Below, in pieces: positions 56,634 to 64,000 of a stretch of DNA of 64,000 nt; the stretch's first letter is position 1, and each line of letters begins with the position of its first letter. The position numbers and the translations under genes are program-made. The notes under the pieces are model-generated. The model made no database searches. It was not told the origin of the DNA and worked only from the letters and a program-made list of their open reading frames with translations. This stretch comes from Scytonema sp. RU_4_4 (lineage in GTDB: Bacteria > Cyanobacteriota > Cyanobacteriia > Cyanobacteriales > Nostocaceae): NCBI GenBank assembly GCA_012031965.1, contig JAAUSC010000003.1:1-64000 (forward strand), in the 5' to 3' direction.

Positions 56634-57118
56634 TGAAGGCTTTGTAACCGCATCTATCTAGCGCGGTAGTGTTTGGTGTTTGCTGAAAACTATTGTTTTT
56701 TACCCTAGTCTTTTATGCTTCTCATTTTGACATTTCATTACATCTACCTTTATACAGATTTTTTCTTGAGAAGAATTCAGTCAAACAATTTTGGATTTTA
56801 GATTTTGGAGCCACTGCGTTGCGGAGCCAGTACTGCAGGAGGGTTTCCCTCCGTAGGTATCTGGCGTTGAGGTTCCCTCCGTTGTAGCATGTGGCGTGAT
56901 AATGGAATTGACCCCATAGATAAATCTGGGGGCTTGTACCATTTAGGAATTATTGGTCAGAATTTAGCTGAAACCAAAAGAAGCCCCACGTCCTACACGA
57001 AGTTTTTAGACGTTCTGTTTGGGATGAGATACAGAAGATTATTCATTCTCTTGACGATTGCTTGCTCGATATCAGTTCTGGTGATGAGCAGGAGGAAGAA
57101 AAACCAGAGAATTGAAGC
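56634..57118. other. Gene-free region with palindromic repeats upstream of the hybrid kinase
   Basis: 56810-56897 holds several units of the GCCACTGCG/GAGCCAGTAC...GGAGGGTTTCCCTCC...TATCTGGCG palindrome family seen in 32287-32600. The 87-codon frame at 56889-57152 starts inside one of these and is not recognised as any protein; about 56975-57000 (AGAAGCCCCACGTCCTAC) resembles the end of an IS200/IS605-type element. The kinase promoter should lie in 56634-56800. Confidence 0.5.
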
Positions 57119-57120
57119 AC

Positions 57121-57157
57121 AAAGACTATTCGCGATAAATACTCGCGAATAGTCTTT
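57121..57157. terminator. Strong hairpin terminator without an assigned gene
   Basis: AAAGACTATTCGCGA pairs perfectly with TCGCGAATAGTCTTT around a seven-base loop, followed on the plus strand by CTCCCTTTATTTTT. No recognised gene ends here; it could end a small RNA or be left from a lost gene. Confidence 0.7.
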
Positions 57158-58232
57158 CTCCCTTTATTTTTGCCAAATTGGGATGCTCCCCACGAACCTT
57201 GCCATGAAAAAGATTTTTTCCCAGATGAGGAGCGTGAGTTCTATTTTCAAGCAAGAACCCCTTGATGGCATAAAAAAATTGTGGGTTCTAACTGCGCTAA
57301 TACAGCCGGCTTTGTGAAATATATTTCATGACTAATCAAGTCAATATTAGCGATACAATAACCACCACTACCCTCAATATAAAATTCAACGTTTGAATGC
57401 AAGAAGTTAAATGACAACAACACCCAAACTTCTACTAGATGAGTGATTTCCTCTCTTTGTTCATTCTAGCCAGGGATGTACCGAGTTTATCACTCTTTTG
57501 AGCGATTGCCCTCAGTTACAGCGCCCTCTGTGTCTCTACACTTGAGGAAATATCACCATTCGACTTGGGTGTTGCTGTGTTGTTGCGAGACAGATGTTAG
57601 GTTCAACAGCGTATTTTACCTCTTTACTTATTTTCATCTAGCTGTTTGATCTGCCAGGGAAGCTTCTTAGCTTCAATTCTTAAATTAGCATGTGTTGAAT
57701 TTTAGTTGTTCTTGTTGAAATTAAAGTTTACTTTATTAAGCAAACTAATGTTTAGAAAATGTTGTTAATGTCTGCTATTTCTATCACAAACATCCTTGTC
57801 GTCAATGAGTTATTACTCAGTGATTGTTAAATATTAGCAACATTTGAGCCATAACCAAAGCTTTGATAATCACTCCATTGCTCCTTGAGTGCCACACTTT
57901 CTCTTCTCGGGAACTGTTTCTGGGATAGCAACCGTCATAGCCGACAAATAGGGAGATGAGGAGCCAGCCCCGTACGAAAGTTCTTTCCGTTGAGGGGATT
58001 GGCGTGCGACTGGCATCGAAATGAGGAAGATAAGCCGCTACTTCCCCTAATCCCCTTCTCATTTGAGGGTTGTTTGGTTAACAATGGGTTGGATGTGCTT
58101 TAAATTATTCAACATGATGCCCAAAACACCAGATGAGTACGCCGTACACCTTCTACTGGAAAGTGGTCACCGTTAAGAAGTCCGTTTTCCAATAATTTAA
58201 GAATTTCAGAAGTGGAAAGATTTACCTAAATC
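57158..58232. other. Gene-free region upstream of mltA
   Basis: About 1.1 kb with no supported gene. A minus-strand 81-codon frame (57817-58062) has no recognisable family and overlaps repeat-like sequence. The sequence is AT-rich from 57600 to 57840. Confidence 0.5.
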
Positions 58233-59564
58233 ATGAGAAAAACGCTTGCTTTGGTTTCCTTGAGTCTAGGAATTGCTCTCGTTCATCCGGTTTGGTCGGT
58301 ATTTGCTCAGCAGATGCCTAGCTTACCACCGATACCAATACCAGTCCCAGGTCAACCTGAGATTTTGCCACCGCCACAACCAAGCCAACCTCAGCAGGTT
58401 CTATCACCATTGGTTCCAGTAGATGTCGCAACAGCCTGTAACTCCTCATACAGTTGCTTGGGTTGGGATGAGCAAATTTGGGATGCAAATGGGAAAGGAG
58501 ACGATGCTCCCAGAGGGAGCCGCCTAAAGGGCGATGCTCCAGTTCTTAGCCGCCTAAAGGGCGATCGCAACGCACTCTTAACAGCGATAGATCATAGCTT
58601 GCGTTACCTGACCACTGATAAAGCCATAACAACGTATCAGAATTATCCTATTAAGGAGATAACCCTTGCTCGCGTTCGTCGTAGTTTGCTACGTTTCCGC
58701 CAATTGGTTGTGAGCAGTAAGTCACCAGCACAACTGCAAGCTGCTGTTCATCGGGAGTTTGTCTTTTACCAGTCAGTCGGGAACGATGGCAATGGTAGTG
58801 TGAAGTTTACTGCTTATTACGAGCCTGTTTATCTCGCCAGTCGCGTACGCACTTCAGTTTATAAGTATCCCGTTTATCGACGACCACCCGACTTTGACAA
58901 ATGGGCGAAACCACACCCAAAACGGGTTGATTTGGAAGGAAAAGATGGTTTACTAGCGGATAAAAGTCCGTTACATGGTTTGGAGTTATTTTGGCTTCGC
59001 AACCGCTTAGATGCGTACATGGTTCAAATCCAAGGTTCTGCACAGCTTAAGTTAACTGATGGCAAGATAACATCTGTGGGTTATGCAGGTGGAACAGATT
59101 ACCCTTGGACAAGTATAGGAGGAGAACTGGCGAAAGATGGAAAACTCCCCTTAAAAGGTTTGACAATGCCAGTTTTAATTCAGTATTTTCAGCAGAATCC
59201 AAACCAAATGAATAATTATCTGCCCCGGTGGGAACGCTTTGTCTTTTTCCAGGAAACTAATGGTACACCTGCTACAGGAAGTATCCGTGTACCAGTAACA
59301 CCAGAACGTTCTATTGCGACTGATAAATCTGTTATGCCTCCAGGAGCATTGGCATTGGTTAACACCAGTTTACCTTATCCTACTGGGAGTGGACAGCTTG
59401 TGTATCGTACTGTGAGCCGCTATGTGCTTGACCAAGATACAGGAAGCGCTATCAAAGGACCAGGACGAGTTGATTATTTTATGGGAACTGGCAAATTAGC
59501 CGGCGATCGCGCTGGTGTGACAGGCGGCAATGGCAAATTATACTATTTATTGTTGAAGCAATAA
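58233..59564 (+). CDS. mltA: Murein transglycosylase A (MltA, 3D domain)
   Basis: 443 residues. An N-terminal signal peptide (MRKTLALVSLSLGIALVHPVWSVFA), a Pro-rich linker, the MltA barrel (VKFTAYYEPVYLASRVRT, YPVYRRPPD...GLELFWLRNRLDAYMVQIQGSAQL) and the C-terminal 3D domain with the catalytic-type Asp in GPGRVDYFMGTG. It cleaves peptidoglycan glycan strands with formation of 1,6-anhydro ends in the periplasm. Residues about 90-112 (DDAPRGSRLKGDAPVLSRLKGD) are an in-frame dispersed-repeat insertion. Monocistronic by spacing. Confidence 0.92.
   Translation: MRKTLALVSLSLGIALVHPVWSVFAQQMPSLPPIPIPVPGQPEILPPPQPSQPQQVLSPLVPVDVATACNSSYSCLGWDEQIWDANGKGDDAPRGSRLKGDAPVLSRLKGDRNALLTAIDHSLRYLTTDKAITTYQNYPIKEITLARVRRSLLRFRQLVVSSKSPAQLQAAVHREFVFYQSVGNDGNGSVKFTAYYEPVYLASRVRTSVYKYPVYRRPPDFDKWAKPHPKRVDLEGKDGLLADKSPLHGLELFWLRNRLDAYMVQIQGSAQLKLTDGKITSVGYAGGTDYPWTSIGGELAKDGKLPLKGLTMPVLIQYFQQNPNQMNNYLPRWERFVFFQETNGTPATGSIRVPVTPERSIATDKSVMPPGALALVNTSLPYPTGSGQLVYRTVSRYVLDQDTGSAIKGPGRVDYFMGTGKLAGDRAGVTGGNGKLYYLLLKQ
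58518..58565 (+). repeat. In-frame repeat inside mltA
   Basis: AGCCGCCTAAAGGGCGAT occurs twice, 58518-58535 and 58548-58565, a 30-base period, giving SRLKGD twice. The unit looks like a spacer palindrome (compare GCTCC..GGAGC next to it) that entered the coding sequence in multiples of three between the linker and the first conserved helix. Confidence 0.75.
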
Positions 59565-59868
59565 CTCTCATCACTCTTCAATCTTTGCTCTTAGAGGTCA
59601 CTTGTTAAGCTAATACCTAGCTGCAAATACATAATTGTAGAATGTTTGGAACCGCAGATGTAGACAAGGGAGGCGGCTTCCCGCAGGGTACACAGATGCA
59701 CACAGATAATTTATCTGCTATGGGCTGCGTTTATCTGCGGTTTTATTTTCCTAAAATTAACTTCTGTACCAAAAGGTTAAATATTATTTATCTACGTGCA
59801 AAGAACATAATCCTAATAAAAAGCGACAATAATTTTGCCTATATTTAAGGACTTCTGAAAAAACAATC
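59565..59868. other. mltA-lpxD spacer with CTGCGGTT inverted repeat
   Basis: 304 bases. 59649-59744 is bounded by AACCGCAGATG and TTTATCTGCGGTTT in inverse orientation, a dispersed repeat also seen near 6735-6775. A 68-codon false frame covers it. Confidence 0.6.
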
Positions 59869-60918
59869 ATGAAATTTAGTGCCATTTTAGAAAAACTTGG
59901 TGACGCCGCCTCCTCTAATAGTCTTTCCTCCAATAAAGAGAACGACCCAGAAATTACAGAAGTCGCAGCAGTTGATGAAGCGACAATGGGTACTCTCAGT
60001 TACATTGAAGGAGCAAAATTTGCTTCTATGGTCAGTAAAACCAGTGCCAGTGCTCTGATTTTACCTCCAGATGAAATCTTACAGACACAAGCACAAGAAC
60101 GAGGTATTGTTTGGATCGCAACGCCAGAACCACGACTGTTATTTGCGAAAGCTATTGCGTTGTTTTACCAACCCTGGCGTCCTACTCCAGAGATTCACCC
60201 CACCGCGGTTGTTCACCCCACAGCAAAAATTGGGAAACAGGTGTATATTGGTCCTCATGTTGTGATTCAGCAGGGAGTAGAAATTGGTGATGATGTGTGC
60301 ATTCATCCCAATGTGGTGATTTACCCTGATGTTAAGATAGGCGATCGCACAACTTTACACGCTAATTGCACTATCCATGAACGGAGTCAGATTGGTGCAG
60401 ATTGTATGATTCACAGTGGTGTTGTCATTGGTTCAGAAGGCTTTGGCTTTGTTCCCAGTTCCACTGGTTGGGTAAAAATGGAACAATCCGGCTACACTCT
60501 TTTAGAAGATGGCGTGGAAGTCGGCTGCAATAGCGCTATTGACCGCCCCGCCGTGGGAGAAACACGGGTAGGTCGCAATACGAAAATTGACAATTTGGTG
60601 CAAATTGGTCACAGTTGCCAAATTGGTGCCGGTTGTGCTATTGCAGGTCAGTCTGGTATGGCAGGAGGTGTAAAAGTTGGTAATGGTGTTATCCTGGCTG
60701 GACAGTCAGGAATTACCAATCAGGTGAAGATTGGCGACAGGGCGATCGCATCTGCAAAAGCTGGAATTCATAATGATATAGCACCCGGTGAAATTGTCTC
60801 TGGAAGTCCAGCGCTACCGCATAAACAGTACTTGAAGGTGTCAGCTATTCTCAGTCGCTTACCGGAAATGTATCAAGCAATAAAACAGTTACAACGTCAG
60901 CTTAATAATGGTGACTAA
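59869..60918 (+). CDS. lpxD: UDP-3-O-(3-hydroxyacyl)glucosamine N-acyltransferase
   Basis: 349 residues; third step of lipid A synthesis, N-acylation of UDP-3-O-acyl-glucosamine. An N-terminal uridine-binding domain (about 1-100) precedes a left-handed beta helix of hexapeptide repeats (about 108-310: IHPTAVVHPTAKIGKQVYIGPHVVIQQGVEIGDD). The catalytic-type His is in NLVQIGHSCQIGAG, and a C-terminal helix (SAILSRLPEMYQAIKQLQRQL) is present. Not clustered with lpxC/fabZ/lpxA, as far as the window shows. Confidence 0.94.
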   Translation: MKFSAILEKLGDAASSNSLSSNKENDPEITEVAAVDEATMGTLSYIEGAKFASMVSKTSASALILPPDEILQTQAQERGIVWIATPEPRLLFAKAIALFYQPWRPTPEIHPTAVVHPTAKIGKQVYIGPHVVIQQGVEIGDDVCIHPNVVIYPDVKIGDRTTLHANCTIHERSQIGADCMIHSGVVIGSEGFGFVPSSTGWVKMEQSGYTLLEDGVEVGCNSAIDRPAVGETRVGRNTKIDNLVQIGHSCQIGAGCAIAGQSGMAGGVKVGNGVILAGQSGITNQVKIGDRAIASAKAGIHNDIAPGEIVSGSPALPHKQYLKVSAILSRLPEMYQAIKQLQRQLNNGD

Positions 60919-60983
60919 ATGAAACCATAGATAAAACTGAATTCTGAATACGAATTCTTCTTTAACCAAATACACAAGATGTG

Positions 60984-61010
60984 TAGAGACGTTCCGGTGG
61001 AACGTCTCTA
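60984..61010. repeat. TAGAGACGTTCC hairpin after lpxD
   Basis: TAGAGACGTTCC / GGAACGTCTCTA with a three-base loop, 66 bases after the lpxD stop. No T-run follows, so it fits a dispersed short palindrome; it may still stabilise the mRNA end. Confidence 0.65.
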
Positions 61011-61069
61011 ACTGTTCACTGTTTGTTAGCGGAGCGCCCCGTTAGGGCTAGACGGCTGATTTTTCTACG

Positions 61070-61215
61070 TGTAAGACCCCCGCCTCAAGCACCCCACTCA
61101 CTTGTTGAGTGGTAATCAACTTCAATCGGGGATGCTTTCGTTATTCATTACCCGGTCATTCATCCCACACCGAGACTGCGGGTAGGATGTGGGGCTTCTG
61201 TCGGAGTAAGCTAAA
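61070..61215. mobile_element. Possible remnant of an IS200/IS605-type element end
   Basis: Contains hairpins CCACTCA-cttgt-TGAGTGG (about 61096-61114) and CATCCCACA...TGTGGGG (about 61158-61195). On the minus strand it reads AGAAGCCCCACATCCTACCC followed by GCAGTCTCGGTGTGGGATG. This resembles the structured 3' region that follows tnpB genes in many cyanobacteria (guide-RNA/right-end region). No tnpA or tnpB is present. Assignment rests on recalled similarity only. Confidence 0.35.
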
Positions 61216-61269
61216 CCTAAAATTAAGATTTTTTGTAATTCTTATCATTGACTGGAATTTTCCTCACTG

Positions 61270-61309
61270 ATTCCACAGAGTTTCCACAGACACTTTCCTA
61301 TTTTCCACA
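61270..61309. promoter_or_regulatory. Cluster of three DnaA-box-like sites
   Basis: ATTCCACAG, TTTCCACAG and TTTTCCACA occur in the same orientation within 40 bases; cyanobacterial DnaA boxes are close to TTTTCCACA. An AT-rich stretch (61385-61410) lies nearby. Could be DnaA binding or chance; no dnaA or dnaN gene is in the window. Confidence 0.35.
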
Positions 61310-61830
61310 GCTGCTTCATGATGTTACAAGCTTTTGCCGTGTTACTGGGGATTTCGTTCTCTTGTTAGCAGGGTTCTTAAGTAACTGAGTTTATATTAAA
61401 AAATATAACAAAAATAGCTGGAAACCCTGATTCTTTCGTAAAGATTTATTTTTTCTGAACTGCTTCTTAATATTTCGCAGCATTGACAAACCCACCCCCT
61501 TTTGACGCAAAATGATGCGGCTTGCTTTTTTAGTCCGTTGAACTGCTGTGTCAATTTACCTAAGCTGTTGCCACAGATGATCGGACAGACCAAGAGTTGG
61601 GGTAAACATTAGACAAAAGTGCTCAACCTTCCACGCAAAACGGGTTCTCGATTTGAATGTATCAAAAAACACGAAAAAATTGCATGGCATCTCTAGGAGA
61701 GTCTTTTCTGGGTAGAAATGACCAAGGTTGGGCAATTTTGTCCGGTTTGGATGCAACGGCTGTTTGTTCCCACTATGGCTTACTAGAAGCAAGTTTTCCC
61801 CATTGGAGAACTTCAAAGGAGACGAATCTA

Positions 61831-62028
61831 ATGAATGCAACAGTTAGCATATTTACAGAAATTCCTGAAACACTTCATGAGTCGCTGAAAAACTACTTGG
61901 AAACACATCCAGACTGGGATCAAAACCGTGTATTGACGGCAGCATTGTCCTTGTTTTTACTTCAAAATGGAGATAGCGATCGCCGCGCTGCTCGGGTTTA
62001 TCTGGAAACTTTGTTTCATCACTGCTAA
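61831..62028 (+). CDS. DUF2811 family small protein
   Basis: 65 residues, MNATVSIFTEIPETLHESLKNYLETHPDWDQNRVLTAALSLFLLQNGDSDRRAARVYLETLFHHC. This matches the DUF2811 family of cyanobacteria; the ribbon-helix-helix-like shape (strand then two helices) suggests a small DNA-binding or antitoxin-like fold, an inference. AAGGAG sits 11 bases ahead of ATG 61831, which excludes the longer frame beginning at 61657. Confidence 0.88.
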   Translation: MNATVSIFTEIPETLHESLKNYLETHPDWDQNRVLTAALSLFLLQNGDSDRRAARVYLETLFHHC

Positions 62029-62673
62029 GTAGAAATGTGTTTTCTCAGTCAGGTGTCAGTAAGACTTGAAATTGATGAATCATCAGTTGCTTTGTCATAT
62101 CTGCTGGAATAGTGAGAAGCAAACAACGCCTTTGGGTCTCATAACTACTGTGGAGTCCCAAAAGCTTAGTTGACAGCAGAAAATCAGAGCCTGGAGCAAT
62201 ATATCAATCTATCAACGTTGTTTTTTCTGCGCTTGCAAGTGAGGATATTGAGCCAATTTCAGAAGCACCATTTGAGTGATGAGCATGAAAAATAGCTGAA
62301 CTGCTATAGTTCGGTTCCGTATGGTCAAATATTGATAGACATACGTTCGTTTCTGAGTTGATACGGGGTATCCACCACAAAAAATCTTGAGTGGCAAAAG
62401 TCGCCGCTCAAGATCATCACTTGCAGGATTATAAATTGACCAAAAAAGAACTCACCAACTCAGTAATCAGCTTTACTTCATTGTCTTTCATCATTAAGAC
62501 TTCATCCAGTCGCACTCCAGTGTTTGAGGTCAAGACACTGAGCCCTTAAAGCAATGCCTAATTGCTGTTTGTGCGGTAGATGTAATTAATAACTTGCATT
62601 AAGGTTATTTTTTTACCTGCATTCTCAGTCAAATCTCCATATTCACATATTTTGGCAATATTTCGATTATTAT
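62029..62673. other. Gene-free region
   Basis: 645 bases between the DUF2811 gene and the response regulator stop. A 61-codon minus-strand frame at 62212-62397 (TYVYQYLTIRNRTIAVQLFFMLI...) might be a transposase tail but no family motif can be shown. No terminator-grade hairpin seen. Confidence 0.45.
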
Positions 62674-63390
62674 TTAAGATTTTTCAGATTGCTGATTTTG
62701 AGAAGGACATTCAAACTTGTACCCAACGCCACGCACAGTTTGAATTAATGCTGGTTGGCTAGCATCAGCCTCAATCTTCTTGCGAATTTGACCAATATGA
62801 ACATCTACGACCCTTTGATCGCCGACGTACTCATAGTCCCAAACCTCCTGAATGAGTTCAGCACGCCGCCAAACTCGACCAGGATGGCTAGCTAAAAAAT
62901 GCAACAGGTCAAATTCCAAAGCAGTTAAGAGTACTGGTTGGCTATTGAGTGTGACTTCCCGCCGTACGGGGTCAATCATTAGCTTTTCAAATACTAGCCT
63001 TTTCTGTTCTGCCGTAGTAACAACACGCTGACGCCTTAAAATTGCTGCGACTCTCACTTCTAGTTCTTGTAGACCAAAGGGCTTGGTGAGATAATCATCA
63101 GCACCTTTAGAAAAGCCGCGAATCTTATCAGCTTCGTCAGCACGGCTTGTTAGCATCAGTACAAAAACTCCGTTACGGCTTTGCATCTCTTGACAGAGGT
63201 TAAACCCGATGACGTCTGGTAAATTTACGTCTAAAATTACCAAGTCTGGGTTAAATTGCTCAAACAGCGCTAGGGCAGTTTTACCATCTTCGGCAGCTTC
63301 TACCTGATAGTTTTGCTTAATTAAGAAGCGTTGGATTAAATTCCGAACCGCAGGGTCGTCATCAACTACAAGAATCTTGGCAGGAGCCAT
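62674..63390 (-). CDS. OmpR/PhoB-family response regulator
   Basis: 238 residues from ATG 63390 ([17 protein letters not shown]); ATG 63396 and TTG 63408 are possible longer starts. Receiver domain (about 1-118) with acidic pair DDD, phospho-acceptor in LVILDVNLPDVIG, switch in VLMLTSRADEADKIRGFSKGADDYLTKPF. Winged-helix output domain (about 135-232): LLTALEFDLLHFLASHPGRVWRRAELIQEVWDYEYVGDQRVVDVHIGQIRKKIE...IQTVRGVGYKF. Orphan: no kinase gene next to it in the window. Confidence 0.93.
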   Translation of the reverse strand: MAPAKILVVDDDPAVRNLIQRFLIKQNYQVEAAEDGKTALALFEQFNPDLVILDVNLPDVIGFNLCQEMQSRNGVFVLMLTSRADEADKIRGFSKGADDYLTKPFGLQELEVRVAAILRRQRVVTTAEQKRLVFEKLMIDPVRREVTLNSQPVLLTALEFDLLHFLASHPGRVWRRAELIQEVWDYEYVGDQRVVDVHIGQIRKKIEADASQPALIQTVRGVGYKFECPSQNQQSEKS

Positions 63391-64000
63391 GACCATCACT
63401 TTGCACAAAAATTTATAGGATTAACGAGCGAATTCCGTAAAAAAGTGGTTTTCGCATTGGAGACAATATCTATATCTACAAGGCTAAGGTATGATTTCCC
63501 TGATTATTCAAATACTAGTGTAATCAGGATTCTCAACAATTAGTGTGTAAATATTTTGGTAATGCTACCTTTTGCTCCACTATTTGGCTTTTTTGGTCTG
63601 TCAATCTTATGTCCACAAGGCAAATTCTCTGACCCTAGCCACGGTAACTGGGTCAACTTGGACAGAAGGTTATCCCAGATGCGCAATCATTTAAAACGCT
63701 TTAATTTTAAATCGATATGCGGCTTTATGGAACGAGGAATCTAAGGGGAATGATTCAAAACTCACCTCAAAGTACAGCAAATTGTTGAATCTGAAACAAA
63801 AGAAAATTTTTTCATCAGAAAACTGCCTTCTAGGTATTATTAGCTCAAATTCTAGAGTAAAGCTCTAGTTAGTGAACGACATGAGGGGATACACGGAGGT
63901 ATGTCTATATGTTAGAGTGACTATAGTTAAAATTACCAAATTAATGTAGCTTACCTATGTTAATATCCAGGTCAAGCATACGAATTGACCAAAACATTGG
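63391..64000. other. Right-end region, no gene supported
   Basis: 610 bases upstream of the response regulator. The plus-strand 62-codon frame at 63556-63744 has no recognised motif. The regulator's promoter should lie in about 63391-63550. A neighbouring gene may begin beyond the window. Confidence 0.45.

Noticed and set aside
56889-57152. 87-codon plus-strand frame
   Set aside because: Its start lies in a palindromic repeat and its end in the terminator hairpin; no motif recognised.
57817-58062. 81-codon minus-strand frame
   Set aside because: No family, no start signal, repeat-like content.
59642-59848. 68-codon plus-strand frame
   Set aside because: It is a translation of the CTGCGGTT inverted repeat and its surroundings.
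61657-61830. N-terminal extension of the DUF2811 protein
   Set aside because: The 58 extra residues do not belong to the family, and AAGGAG precedes the internal ATG at 61831.
63556-63744. 62-codon plus-strand frame near the right end
   Set aside because: No motif, no ribosome-binding site, divergent from the response regulator promoter region.
1-64000. tRNA or rRNA genes
   Set aside because: The larger spacers were read for T-arm and cloverleaf patterns by eye and none was convincing; a dedicated search could still find one.

Overview
The window is a chromosomal piece of a filamentous, most likely heterocyst-forming cyanobacterium of the Nostoc/Scytonema/Tolypothrix type. The reasons are: many copies of the cyanobacterial octamer GCGATCGC (HIP1); the S10-spc-alpha ribosomal cluster in its cyanobacterial form, running on through truA, rplM, rpsI, rpmE and prfA with ndhN beside it; a Ser/Thr-plus-histidine kinase of the HstK type; GUN4, CHAT, AAA-like and DUF2811 proteins; heptanucleotide tandem repeats; and dense short palindromic repeats in spacers. 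No rRNA, tRNA, CRISPR array or intact transposase was recognised.

Layout. 0.2-3.3 kb: redox/detoxification genes (Old Yellow Enzyme-type alkene reductase, nitroreductase tail remnant, GST, flavodoxin-fold quinone reductase). 4.0-9.0 kb: conflict-type genes, a CHAT protease-HTH-AAA ATPase and a TIR-GUN4 fusion, each with one frameshift and separated by miniature inverted-repeat elements. 9.3-14.5 kb: a lipocalin-like protein and a 1411-residue double carotenoid oxygenase. 14.8-22.9 kb: a signalling operon with an HstK-type kinase, a CheY-like regulator and a receiver-PAS-ATPase fusion. 23.2-27.5 kb: FAS1 protein, small conserved protein, lone PotB-like permease, membrane-anchored flavohemoglobin-type globin and a DUF3050 protein. 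28.2-47.1 kb: the ribosomal/secY/adk/rpoA cluster, all on the minus strand, with spacers full of short repeats. 48-64 kb: ndhN, a 2H phosphoesterase-like protein, holA, DUF4168 protein, PAS-LuxR regulator, large hybrid histidine kinase, mltA, lpxD, DUF2811 protein and an OmpR-family regulator.

The sequence-level result that most needs checking is that two essential ribosomal genes, rpsQ and rplD, each lack one A in what should be an A6 run followed by CGG. In both, a one-base backward slip on the AAA lysine codon restores the family sequence. With the two frameshifts in the CHAT-AAA and TIR-GUN4 genes this makes four single-base losses in short mononucleotide runs. Systematic sequencing undercalls are the simplest explanation, but recoding at A5CGG should be excluded.

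A second theme is palindromic or tandem repeats lying inside reading frames without breaking them: the HstK-like kinase GAF domain, MltA, the hybrid histidine kinase and the S3 tail. The most unusual protein architectures are the double carotenoid oxygenase, the TIR-GUN4 fusion, the receiver-PAS-AAA fusion and the globin with a C-terminal membrane anchor.
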